From positions 1 through 25,734 of the forward strand of contig JBBDXI010000057.1 of the NCBI GenBank assembly GCA_040902425.1: DNA of 25,734 bases. Reading direction: 5' to 3'. Source of the stretch: JBBDXI01 sp040902425. GTDB taxonomy: Bacteria > Planctomycetota > Phycisphaerae > Phycisphaerales > UBA1924. The notes under the pieces are model-generated. The model did not search any database, was not told the DNA's origin, and saw only the letters and a program-made list of their open reading frames with translations. How positions within the stretch are numbered: position 1 is the first letter of the stretch; each line of letters opens with the position of its first letter. Shown here piece by piece: positions 15,217 to 24,355 of the stretch. The position numbers and the translations under genes were made by a program.

Positions 15217-16182
15217 ATGCTGACCGACGACCTCATGCGCGAAGTCCGCCGCCTCCAGGTCCGCACCCGCCGCCGGGTCGAGGGCCTCTTCGCCGGCGAG
15301 TACCACACCGCCTTCAAGGGCCGCGGCATCGAGTTCGCCGACGTCCGCGAGTACGAGCCCGGCGACGATGTCCGCTCCATCGACTGGAACGTCACCGCCC
15401 GCACCGGCAAAACCTTCATCAAGCGCTTCGTCGAGGAGCGCGAGCTCACCGTCATGCTCGCCGTCGATCTCAGCGGCTCCGGCGTCCTCGCCTCCGCCGG
15501 CAAGAGCAAGGGGCGGACCGCGGTCGAGCTCGCCGCCGTCCTCGCCCTGGCCGCGGCCCAGAACAACGACCGCGTCGGCCTGCTCATCTTCACCGACCGC
15601 GTCGAGAAGTTCCTCCCGCCCCGCAAGGGCCGCATCCACATCCTGCGGCTCATGCGCGAGCTCCTGAACTTCGAGCCCGCCGGCAAGGGCACCGACATCG
15701 CCGGCGCTGTCGAGCACCTCGGGCGAGTCCTCCGCAAGCGGGCCCTGGTCTTCGTGATCTCCGACTTCCTCGACGCCGGGCCGCCGAAGCCCGTGCCACC
15801 GGTTACGCCGCCGCCGAAACCGCCCCGTTCACCCCGGACGCCCCTCGGCGGCGCAACCGGTGCCGAGAACTGGGAGCATCCCCTGCGCCTCGCCTCCCGC
15901 AAGCACGAGATGATCGCCGTCAGCATCGCCGACCCGCGCGAGGCGGAGCTGCCGGCCGCGGGCCTCGTCGAGCTCGCCGACGCCGAGACCGGCGAGTGCA
16001 CCGTCATCGACACCTCCTCGCGCCGCGCCCGCGAGCAGTACCGCCGCCTCGCCGCCATCCGCGAGCAGGAACTCGCCCGCACCCTCGCCCGCTCCCGCGT
16101 GGACCGCATCGCCATCCGCACCGACCGCCCCTTCATCCGCGACCTCGAGCGCTACTTCCACCTGAGGGAGCGCCGCCGATGA
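15217..16182 (+). CDS. DUF58 / von Willebrand A-like protein
   Basis: 321 aa, the usual partner of MoxR. The DUF58 hallmark GRGIEFADVREYEPGDDVRSIDW spans 35-57. The vWA-like metal site is DLSGSG (Asp84, Ser86, Ser88), GTDI (Thr159) and ISDF (Asp183). Residues 188-220 are a Pro-rich insertion (KPVPPVTPPPKPPRSPRTP) that interrupts the usual step from ISDFLD to the ...RLASRKHEMIAVSIADPRE strand; the DNA encoding it contains a 13-nt inverted repeat. The protein is soluble with no signal. ATG 15217 has no clear ribosome-binding site, so translation may rely on the adjacent palindrome unfolding. Confidence 0.93.
   Translation: MLTDDLMREVRRLQVRTRRRVEGLFAGEYHTAFKGRGIEFADVREYEPGDDVRSIDWNVTARTGKTFIKRFVEERELTVMLAVDLSGSGVLASAGKSKGRTAVELAAVLALAAAQNNDRVGLLIFTDRVEKFLPPRKGRIHILRLMRELLNFEPAGKGTDIAGAVEHLGRVLRKRALVFVISDFLDAGPPKPVPPVTPPPKPPRSPRTPLGGATGAENWEHPLRLASRKHEMIAVSIADPREAELPAAGLVELADAETGECTVIDTSSRRAREQYRRLAAIREQELARTLARSRVDRIAIRTDRPFIRDLERYFHLRERRR
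15797..15862. repeat. inverted repeat in the Pro-rich insert of the DUF58 gene
   Basis: CACCGGTTACGCC (15797-15809) and GGCGCAACCGGTG (15850-15862) are complementary at 12 of 13 positions around a 40-nt interior. Together they coincide with the Pro-rich stretch missing from typical DUF58 proteins, which suggests an inserted palindromic element. Confidence 0.65.
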
Positions 16183-16207
16183 ACCCCATCCGCCGCCCGC
16201 CCCCGCT

Positions 16208-16213
16208 TACGAT
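16208..16213 (+). promoter_or_regulatory. -10-like TACGAT, leaderless arrangement
   Basis: TACGAT followed by five bases (CGGGC) and ATG 16219. It suggests an internal promoter producing a leaderless message from within the Bat operon. Confidence 0.4.
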
Positions 16214-16218
16214 CGGGC

Positions 16219-16569
16219 ATGACCGAGAACAAGCGGACCGTCGAGCGCTACATGGAGGGCTTCCGCCGGGGCGACCACGCCATGGTCCTCGGGTGCCTGG
16301 CGGACGACGTCGAGTGGGAGATCCCCGGCTGGGCCAGCCTCAAGGGCAAGGAGGCCTTCGACCGCGAGATCGAGAACCCCGCCTTCACCGGCCGGCCGAC
16401 CATCACCGTCACGCGCCTGATCGAAGAGAACGGCGTGGTCGTCGTCGAGGGCGCCGTCCAGTCGCAGCGAGCGGATGGCGGCCGGCTGAACGCGGTGTTC
16501 TGTGACGCCTTCACGATGCGCCATCGCAAGATCGCCCGCGTCATCTCGTACCTGGTGGAGCTCAAGTAG
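16219..16569 (+). CDS. SnoaL-like / NTF2-fold protein
   Basis: 116 aa, single NTF2-like domain: TVERYMEGFRRGDHAMVLGCLADDVEWEIPG at the N-terminus, then LKGKEAFDREIE and VFCDAFTMRHRKIARVISYLVELK at the end. Proteins of this type act as small isomerases, hydrolases or binding domains; the ligand here cannot be predicted. It is not a usual member of the MoxR/Bat set. It starts 36 nt after the DUF58 stop, behind its own TACGAT box, and its last 68 nt overlap the next gene. It could be a recent insertion into the operon. Confidence 0.88.
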   Translation: MTENKRTVERYMEGFRRGDHAMVLGCLADDVEWEIPGWASLKGKEAFDREIENPAFTGRPTITVTRLIEENGVVVVEGAVQSQRADGGRLNAVFCDAFTMRHRKIARVISYLVELK

Positions 16570-17542
16570 CGCTCTCTGCGCGCTGGCCGCCCTCGCCCTG
16601 GCGTTCCTGCCGGCGCCCGGCTGCACCCGCGACGCCGGCGGTCACCCCGCCCCCGCCGTCACCCAGACCGCCGACAGCGGTCCCGTCTCCCTGCGCCTCG
16701 CCCTCGACCGCGCCGAGATAAACCCCGCCGAGACCGTCCGCCTCTCGCTCACCATCGCCGCCGACGAGGGCTGCATCGTCGAGCCGCCGGAGATCGGCGA
16801 GAAGCTCGGCGATTTCTCGGTCGTCGCCCGCGAGGAGGGCCCCGTCGGCCTCGTCGGTGCCCGCTCCTCCCGAACCTATCTCTACACCCTCGAGCCCTTC
16901 CTCCCCGGCGAGTACACGATCCCCGCGATCGAGGTCCCGTACCGGACCGGGCCCGATGCGCCGCGCCGAGACAGCCCCCGCGCCGACGGCATCGCCGCCA
17001 CCCAGCCCGTGACCGTCCGCGTCGTCTCCATCCTCCCGGAGGGCGCTCCCCCGGAGCCCGGCCCCGCCCGCGGCGTGGTCGAGCCCGCCGAGCCGCGGTC
17101 CCTCGCCGTGCCTATCACGCTCGCCGTCGTGTGCGCCGCCGCGTTCTCCGCCGCCGGCGCTCTCGCCCTCCGCCGCCGCCGCGCTGCGCCGCCCGCAGCC
17201 GCGGCCTCCGCCGACCTGGCCATCCTGCTGGCCCGTGCCGAGCGGGGCGAGGCGCCGCCCCTGGAAACCTGCAACCACGCCGCGGGCCTTCTCCGGCGTG
17301 CCCTCTCCGCCCGCATCCCCGGCGCCGCCGCGATGACCACGGAGCAACTCCTCGCCGCGGCCCCGCGCGCCGGCCTCACGGCCCACGAGCTCGAGCAACT
17401 CCGCTCGCTGTTCCAGCGCTGCGACGCCGCCCGCTACGCCGCCGAGCCGCCGGACCACGCCCGGCTCCTGGCGGACCTCCGCGCCGCCGTCGCCATCGCC
17501 GCCCATCTCGAACAGCCCGCCGGGCCGGGGGCGCGCCCATGA
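16502..17542 (+). CDS. Bat-operon lipoprotein with membrane anchor and DUF4381-like C-terminus
   Basis: 346 aa from GTG 16502, the only standard start codon before the signal sequence; this overlaps the SnoaL gene by 68 nt. The signal is unusually long, with hydrophobic ALCALAALALAFLPAPG and Cys41 as the lipidation site. Residues 60-185 look like a beta-sandwich (VSLRLALDRAEINPAETVRL, then FLPGEYTIPAIEVPY), as in BatD-type proteins. A transmembrane helix lies near 201-222, then Arg-rich RRRR. The C-terminal domain (about 232-335) contains AAMTTEQLLAAAP and LRSLFQRCDAARYA, which resembles DUF4381-type domains in Bat operons. Its stop shares ATGA with batA. Confidence 0.82.
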   Translation: MTPSRCAIARSPASSRTWWSSSSALCALAALALAFLPAPGCTRDAGGHPAPAVTQTADSGPVSLRLALDRAEINPAETVRLSLTIAADEGCIVEPPEIGEKLGDFSVVAREEGPVGLVGARSSRTYLYTLEPFLPGEYTIPAIEVPYRTGPDAPRRDSPRADGIAATQPVTVRVVSILPEGAPPEPGPARGVVEPAEPRSLAVPITLAVVCAAAFSAAGALALRRRRAAPPAAAASADLAILLARAERGEAPPLETCNHAAGLLRRALSARIPGAAAMTTEQLLAAAPRAGLTAHELEQLRSLFQRCDAARYAAEPPDHARLLADLRAAVAIAAHLEQPAGPGARP

Positions 17543-18633
17543 TGGCCATGATGCTCCCCGGCCCGATCAACCACCTCGGCGCCCCGTGGGCGCTGGCCCT
17601 CCTCGTGGCCCTGCCGCTCCTGGCGATCCTGCTCTTCGAGCGTCGCCGGCGCGCCATCGTCTTCTCTTCGGCCCGCATCCCCGCCCAGGTCGGGGCCACC
17701 TGGCGCACCCGCCTCCGCGGGCTCCCCGCCGTTCTGCACCTGGCCTGCCTCGCCCTGCTCATCGTCGCCCTCGCCCGCCCGCAGGAGACCAGCGGCCAGA
17801 CCCGCACCAGCACCGAGGGCATCGCCATGCAACTGGTCATCGACCGCTCCGGCAGCATGCGCGAGCCCATCGAGGTCGGCGGCCGGCAGGTCTCCCGCAT
17901 CGAGCTGGTCAAGCAGGTCGTCCGCGACTTTGTTCTCGGCAACGAGGCCGACCTCCCCGGGCGCCCCGGCGACATGATCGGGCTGATCGCGTTCGGGCGT
18001 TACTCCGACACGCTGGCGCCACTCTCGCGCGCCCACGCGCCCCTCGTCGAGGCCGCGCAGCGGATCGAGCTGGCCCTCACCCGCGGCGAGGACGGCACCG
18101 CCATCGGCGAGGGCCTCTCGCTCGCCGCCGCGCGCCTCAAGCGCGCCGAGGAGGAGATCGTGGGGCAGGCGTCCCGCCTGCCTTCCTCGAGGCCCGACTT
18201 CACCATCAAGAGCAAGGTGATCATCCTCCTCACCGACGGCCAGAACAACGCGGGGGAGGTGACGCCCCAGCAGGCCGCGGAGCTTGCCAGGCAGTGGGGA
18301 ATCCGCGTCTACACCATCGGCGTCGGCGCGGGGGACCAGTTCATGACCGTCCGCGGGGTCTTCGGCGACCAGCGCATCCCCGTCGGCAACGCCGTCGATG
18401 AGCGCATGCTCCGCGGCATCGCCGAGATGACCGGCGGCAAGTACTGGCCCGCCGAGAACGGCGACTCCCTCCGCAAGGCCTACGCCGAGATCGACGCCCT
18501 GGAGAAATCGAAGATCGACGCCACCGAGTTCACCAGCTACACCGAGCGGTACATGCCCTTCGCCGCCGCGGGGGCCGCCCTGCTCGCCCTCGAGTTGCTG
18601 CTCGCCTCCACCGCCCTGCGGAGGGTCCCGTGA
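17539..18633 (+). CDS. batA: BatA-like membrane von Willebrand A protein
   Basis: 364 aa. Transmembrane helices lie near residues 15-34 and 62-79, with a third near 340-357. The vWA domain between them has an intact MIDAS: IDRSGSM (Asp102, Ser104, Ser106), the Thr in GEDGTAIGEG, and Asp in IILLTDGQNN. The domain should face the periplasm and bind a divalent metal. GQASRLPSS (from about residue 209), just before IKSKVIILLTDG, is an extra loop encoded by a palindromic element at 18164-18182. The start ATG 17539 shares ATGA with the previous stop. The frame is open further upstream, but that part runs in the previous gene's alternative frame. Confidence 0.94.
   Translation: MMAMMLPGPINHLGAPWALALLVALPLLAILLFERRRRAIVFSSARIPAQVGATWRTRLRGLPAVLHLACLALLIVALARPQETSGQTRTSTEGIAMQLVIDRSGSMREPIEVGGRQVSRIELVKQVVRDFVLGNEADLPGRPGDMIGLIAFGRYSDTLAPLSRAHAPLVEAAQRIELALTRGEDGTAIGEGLSLAAARLKRAEEEIVGQASRLPSSRPDFTIKSKVIILLTDGQNNAGEVTPQQAAELARQWGIRVYTIGVGAGDQFMTVRGVFGDQRIPVGNAVDERMLRGIAEMTGGKYWPAENGDSLRKAYAEIDALEKSKIDATEFTSYTERYMPFAAAGAALLALELLLASTALRRVP
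18164..18182. repeat. TCC-loop palindrome within batA
   Basis: GGCAGGCG-TCC-CGCCTGCC, a perfect 8-bp stem. Its core CAGGCGTCCCGCCTG is read as Q-A-S-R-L in this gene. Confidence 0.9.
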
Positions 18634-19620
18634 ACCCCATGAACCTCCCCGCGGTCCACCTCGGCGAGCCCGCCTGGCTCCACGCGCTCTGGGCCATCCC
18701 CGCCGTCGCCCTGCTCCTGCTCTGGTCGTGGCGACGCTCGCGATGCGCCGCGGCCGCGTTCGCGGGCGAGGCCGCCGCCGCGGAACCGGCCCGGGCCCGG
18801 GCCCTCCGCCTCCTGCGCGCCGGCACGGTGCTGGGCGCCCTCGCCCTGCTCGCCCTCGCCCTCGCCCGCCCCCAGTGGGACCCGCGCGAGGAGGAGGTCG
18901 CGGTGCAGGGGCGCGACGTGGTCTTCCTCGTGGATGTCTCCCGCTCCATGCTCGCCCGCGATGTCGCCCCCAGCCGCCTCGCCCGCGCCAAGCTCTGGAT
19001 CGGCGATGTGGCCGGCTCGCTCCGGGGCGACCGCGTGGCCCTCGTCGCCTTCGCCGGCGCCGCCTCCGTCAAGTGCCCCCTCACGCTCGACTACGGCTAC
19101 TTCCGCATGGCCCTCGGCGAGCTCGCGCCCGAGAGCGTCCCCCGGGGCGGCACCCTCATCGGCGATGCCCTCCGCAAGACCGTCGCCGAGGCCTTCGACG
19201 ACGCCGCGGGACGCGGACGCGACATCATCCTCATCACCGACGGCGAGGACCACGAGAGCTTCCCCGTCGAGGCCGCCGCCCAGGCCGGCGAGAAGGGCAT
19301 CCGCATCATCGCCCTGGGCATCGGGAGCGAGACCGGCTCGCCGGTCCCCGGGAGCGGCAACACGACCCTCACGCACGAGGGCGAGCAGGTGCGCTCGCGC
19401 CTGGAGGCGGCCTCGCTGGCGCAGGTGGCGGCGGCCAGCCGCGCGGGCGTCTTCTTCAATGTCGGCACCGGCACCATCGACCTCGAGCGCGTCTACCAGG
19501 ACCTGATCGGCGACGCCGAGAAGAGCGAACTGGGCAAGCGGGCCACGGTCCGCTACGAAGAGAAGTTCCAGCTCTTCCTCGGCGCATCCCTCGGCCTGCT
19601 CATGCTGGAGGTGTTCCTCC

Positions 19621-19631
<11 letters not shown>
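18630..19631 (+). CDS. batB: BatB-like membrane von Willebrand A protein
   Basis: 333 aa. The layout repeats BatA: helices near 17-34 and 63-80, a vWA domain, and a C-terminal helix (LFLGASLGLLMLEVFL). The MIDAS is VDVSRSM (Asp102, Ser104, Ser106) with Thr in GGTLIGDAL and Asp in ILITDGEDHE; DVSRSM/ILITDGEDHE is typical of BatB. The start GTG 18630 overlaps the batA stop (GTGA) and has GGAGG five bases upstream; ATG 18639 is an in-frame alternative. BatA and BatB probably act together in the membrane with MoxR. Confidence 0.94.
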
Positions 19632-20840
<1,209 letters not shown>

Positions 20841-20844
<4 letters not shown>

Positions 20845-22685
20845 CCAGACCCCCCTCCATCCCCACCCTCATCCTCGCCGCCCTCGCCGCGGTCCTCGGC
20901 CTCCTCCTCCCCGCCGCCCCGGCGCTGGCCCAGGGCTCCCCCGGCGTCGCCGCCAAGGTCAGCGCCAACCGCGTCGCCCTCGGCGACTCGCTCACGCTCC
21001 AGATACTCGTCGAGGGCGCTAGCAGCGTCCCCCCGCCCGACCTCTCCACCCTCGACGGCTTCACCATCCGCCCCGGCGGCGTCGCGCACGGCATGAACAT
21101 CGCCGGCGGCCAGGTCGTCGAGACCGCCACCCTCAGCTGGCAGCTCACCCCGACGCGCAAGGGCGTCCTCACCATCCCCGCCATCACCGTCACCGTCCGC
21201 GGCCGCGCCTACACCACCGAGCCCATCGAGATCGCGGTCGTCGAGCCCTCCGAGTCGCCCGACTTCCGCCTCACGCTCGAGGCCGACCGGACGACTGTCT
21301 ACGTCGGCGAGCCCGTGAAGGTCCGCCTCGTCTGGCACGTGGGCAAGCAGGTCCGCACCGTCCAGTTCACGGGGAACGACGGGGGCGACGACTTCGACAT
21401 CGCCCTCGGCCCCGACCCGCGCCCCGGCGGGGCGGGGGGGCGCGACGACCAGCGCTACCCCCAGTTCAAGTTCCTCGGCCTCGACGCCGTCGGCCGCCTC
21501 GGCCAGGGCGACCTGGACGGCGTGCAGGTCACGACGCTCACCCTCGACCTCATCATCACGCCCAGGCGCGCCGGCGAGGTCCGGGTCGGCCCCATCAACG
21601 CCATCTTCCAGGCCGTCACCGGCCAGCGCCCGAGGAACTTCTTTGATGCGCCGTGGGATGACACGAGCACGCTCGAGCGCCGCGTCCTCGCCGCGACGCC
21701 CCTCACGCTCGACGTCCTCCCCCTCCCCGACGAGGGCAAGCCCGCGGGCTTCACCGGCCTCATCGGCGAGTTCGGCATCACCAGCAGCGCCGGCTCCGGC
21801 CAGGCCAGCGTCGGCGACCCCATCCCCCTCACCGTCCGCATCACCGGCCCCGAGCCGCTGGAGGCCGAGGCCCCCGACCTCTCCACCGCCCCCGGCTTCG
21901 ACGCCTTCAAGCTCGCCCCCGAGGGCTGGCAGCCCGCCGGCTCGCGGGCCGGCGAGCGGGCCTTCACCACCACCCTCCGCCCCCGGTCAGACAGCGTGAC
22001 GGAGATCCCCCCCGTCGCCCTCTCCTATTTCGATACCGCCAAGTGCCGGTACGAAACCGCCCGGAGCAGCGCCATCCCCCTCAAGGTCCTCCCAACCCGC
22101 GAGGTCACCGCCGCCGACGCCATCGGCGCCCGGGTAGGTCGGCTCTCCGAGCCGACATCTTCCGCCCCCGCCGGCAAGCCCCTCATCCCCGGCCCCGGCG
22201 GCATCCACGCGAACTACGAGGGCGACGATGCCCTGATCGATCAGGAGGTCTCGCTCATCGAGTGGGCCGGGCATCCCGTCGGCGCCCTGGTCCTCGCGGG
22301 CCCGCCCGCGCTCTGCCTCGCCGTCAGCCTCGCCCGGGGCCGGCGCGCGGGAGAGACCGCCTCCGCACGCCGCCGCCGCGCCCTCGCGAGGTCCCGCCGC
22401 CTCCTCCGGCGCGCCCGCACCGAGGGCGAGATCGCCGACGCCCTCCGCGTCTACCTCGGCGGGGCGCTGGGCGCAGAGCCCGCGGCCATCACTTCCGCCG
22501 ACGCCCGGTCGATGCTCACCGCCGCCGGCTCCACCCTGGGCGACAAGGCCGCGGCCCTGCTCGCCGGGTGCGAGCGCGCACGCTTTGGCGCCAATCCCGA
22601 CGCAATCGCCGGCGCGCCCCCGCGTTCGCCCGAGGCCCTCGACCTCCTCACGCGCCTCCACAGCGAACTGGAGAGGCTGTCATGA
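20841..22685 (+). CDS. batD: BatD-like protein
   Basis: 614 aa from GTG 20841, sharing GTGA with the previous stop. Signal peptide 1-30 (LGLLLPAAPALA). The periplasmic part is made of repeated beta-sandwich domains with the BatD hallmarks VSANRVALGDSLTLQILVEG, LDGFTIRPGG, LTPTRKGVLTIPAITVTVRG and, in the second half, GFTGLIGEFGITSSAGSGQA and VGDPIPLTVRITG. A transmembrane helix lies near 474-494, followed by Arg-rich sequence. The cytoplasmic domain (about 510-610) contains EIADALRVYLGGALG and LLAGCERARFGAN, similar to the C-terminus of the lipoprotein encoded at 16502-17542. RVGRLSEPTS near 431 is encoded by a palindromic element. Confidence 0.93.
22138..22156. repeat. TCC-loop palindrome within batD
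   Basis: GTCGGCTC-TCC-GAGCCGAC, a perfect 8-bp stem. The stem sequence differs from the CAGGCG family but the loop is the same. It is read as VGRLSEPT in a probable linker. Confidence 0.88.
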
Positions 22686-23548
22686 CCCGCGCCCCCCGCA
22701 CAACCATGCCCAAGCGGCACAAGTGGCACAGGCGTCCCGCCTGTGTCTTCACCCTGTTGGCCCTCCTCGTCTCCCTGCTCGCCGCGCTGCCCGCCCGCGC
22801 TGAGACCCCCGCCGACCCGCCCCGCCACAGCACGCTCTTCGCCGAGGCCAACGCGAAGTTCCGGGATGCCCTCGCCACGAAGGACCCCGAAGTCGCCCGG
22901 AGCCTCTTCACCGAGGCCATCGCCCGCTGGGCGGCCATCACCGAGGGCGGCACCCGCAGCGCCGAGCTGCACGTGAACATCGGCAACGCCTCGCTCCTCG
23001 CCGGCGACCCCGGCCGGGCCCTGGCCGCCTACCGGCGCGCCGAGCGGCTCGACGCCGCCGACCCCGCAGTGAAGGCCGGCCTCGACGCCGTCCGGCGCCA
23101 CGCCGGCTCCACGCCGCCGGTCCCCGAGACCCTCAGCGAGAAGGCCCTCCAGTGGGCCGGCCACCTCCCGCGCCGCGCCCTCCTCGGCGCCTTCGCCATC
23201 ATCTGGATCGCCGGCTGGACCGTCCTGCTCATCCGCCTGCTCGGCCACGCCGCCGCGCCCGCGCTGCGGCCCCTCGGCCCCGCTCTCCTGATCCTCGGCT
23301 CCCTCGTCGCCGCCCCCGTCGTCATCGCCGAAGCGATGGAGTCCCGCCTCGCCCACGCCGTCATCGTCACGGCGAAGGCCGCCGCCTACAACGGCCCCAG
23401 CGACGCCGTCTACCAGCGCACCTTCCAGGAGGGCCTCCCCGCCGGCCTCGAGGTCCGCCTCCTCGAGCGCCGCGGCCACTGGTCCAAGGTCCGCCTCGGC
23501 GACGGCCGCGAAACCTGGGTCCGCCTCAGCGACCTCGAGCGGATCTAG
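22682..23548 (+). CDS. BatE-like TPR / SH3-domain membrane protein
   Basis: 288 aa from ATG 22682, sharing ATGA with the batD stop; ATG 22706 is an in-frame alternative. Signal peptide to about 40 (FTLLALLVSLLAALPARA), whose n-region KRHKWHRRPACV comes from a palindromic element. TPR-like helices lie at 48-140 (AKFRDALATKDPEVARSLF, LHVNIGNASLLAGDPGRALAAYRRAERLD). Two transmembrane helices sit near 165-187 and 199-218. The last 60 residues form a bacterial SH3 domain (AAAYNGPSDAVYQRTFQEG, then GHWSKVRLGDGRETWVRLSD). This matches BatE. It is the last gene of the operon. Confidence 0.9.
   Translation: MTRAPRTTMPKRHKWHRRPACVFTLLALLVSLLAALPARAETPADPPRHSTLFAEANAKFRDALATKDPEVARSLFTEAIARWAAITEGGTRSAELHVNIGNASLLAGDPGRALAAYRRAERLDAADPAVKAGLDAVRRHAGSTPPVPETLSEKALQWAGHLPRRALLGAFAIIWIAGWTVLLIRLLGHAAAPALRPLGPALLILGSLVAAPVVIAEAMESRLAHAVIVTAKAAAYNGPSDAVYQRTFQEGLPAGLEVRLLERRGHWSKVRLGDGRETWVRLSDLERI
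22725..22747. repeat. TCC-loop palindrome within the batE-like gene
   Basis: GGCACAGGCG-TCC-CGCCTGTGTC, a 10-bp stem with one G-T wobble. The same core as in batA and batC is here read in the third frame, giving H-R-R-P-A-C-V. Confidence 0.9.
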
Positions 23549-23655
23549 GTGGCCGAGCGCAGCAAGGCCGGAGGGGGCCCGGTGGAGCCACAACTCCCTC
23601 GCGTGCCCCTCCGCCGCGCGCCGACGCTCACCCCCAGCGGCGTTCCGGCCGATCC

Positions 23656-23661
23656 TAGAAT
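23656..23661 (+). promoter_or_regulatory. -10-like TAGAAT, leaderless arrangement
   Basis: TAGAAT, then five bases (CGGCC), then ATG 23667 of mntA. There is no ribosome-binding site. Confidence 0.45.
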
Positions 23662-23666
23662 CGGCC

Positions 23667-23969
23667 ATGTCGCGCGAGCAGATCATCTCGACGCTCCGCA
23701 GCGCCTTCCCCGCGCTCAGGCTCGAGTTCCCGGTCCGCTCCCTCGCGCTCTTCGGCTCGGCCGCCAGAGGCGACGCACGCCCGGACAGCGACATCGACAT
23801 CCTCGTCCAGTTCGAGCCCGGCGCCCCCGTCACGCTCTTCACCCTTGCCCGCCTGCTGACCCGCCTCCAGGCCCTCCTCGGGCCGCGCGTGGACCTCATC
23901 GAGGACCACGACGGCCTCGGCCCCCGCTTCCGCGCCGCCATCGAGCGGGACCTCTGCCGTGTCGCCTGA
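23667..23969 (+). CDS. mntA: MntA-type minimal nucleotidyltransferase antitoxin
   Basis: 100 aa, single minimal nucleotidyltransferase domain. The signature GSAARGDARPDSDIDILV gives Gly30-Ser31-x10-Asp42-x-Asp44, the intact GSx10DxD motif for metal and nucleotide binding; VDLIEDHD supplies the likely third acidic residue. In characterised HepT-MntA pairs this protein neutralises the HEPN toxin by AMPylating a tyrosine, and the adjacent toxin here has that tyrosine. It starts at ATG 23667, 118 nt after the Bat operon, behind a TAGAAT box. Confidence 0.93.
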   Translation: MSREQIISTLRSAFPALRLEFPVRSLALFGSAARGDARPDSDIDILVQFEPGAPVTLFTLARLLTRLQALLGPRVDLIEDHDGLGPRFRAAIERDLCRVA

Positions 23970-24306
23970 CCGCTGGCAGGACCGCGTCCGGGTCATGCTC
24001 GAGGACATCGAGCGCATCCACGTGTTCATCGCCGACCTGGAGCCCGCCGCGTTCAAGAACGACGAGAAGACGGTGTTCGCCGTGTGCTACGCCTTCGTGC
24101 GCCTCGGCGAGGCCATCTTCCACCTGCCCGCTCCGGTCATGGAGGCCCACCCCGAGGTCGAGTGGGGCGAGATCCGGCACTTCCGGAACTTCATGGTCCA
24201 CGTCTACCCGTCGGTCGATCCTTCGCACCTCTACGAGACCGCCAAGCGCGACCTGGGGCCCCTCGCGGCGAAGCTCAGGGCCGTGCTCGCCGAGCACCCC
24301 GACTGA
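23959..24306 (+). CDS. hepT: HepT-type HEPN toxin (DUF86)
   Basis: 115 aa from GTG 23959, overlapping mntA by 11 nt. The HEPN RNase motif is RNFMVHVY: Arg76, Asn77, His81 and Tyr83, an intact Rx4HxY. Tyr83 is the residue whose AMPylation blocks the toxin in characterised systems. Other family features are the N-terminal helices (RVRVMLEDIERIHVFIADL) and VCYAFVRLGEAIFHLP. HepT toxins cleave RNA, often tRNA. Both catalytic and regulatory residues are present, so this pair looks functional. Confidence 0.94.
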   Translation: MSPDRWQDRVRVMLEDIERIHVFIADLEPAAFKNDEKTVFAVCYAFVRLGEAIFHLPAPVMEAHPEVEWGEIRHFRNFMVHVYPSVDPSHLYETAKRDLGPLAAKLRAVLAEHPD

Positions 24307-24323
24307 GCCGGGAAGTCGGGAGG

Positions 24324-24355
24324 GGCCGGACTGTCTCCGGTCGCTCCGTCCGGCC
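24324..24355. terminator. inverted repeat between convergent genes
   Basis: GGCCGGAC (24324-24331) is complementary to GTCCGGCC (24348-24355) across 16 nt. It sits between the hepT stop and the convergent dehydrogenase stop, so it could serve both strands. It has no T-tract. Confidence 0.45.
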
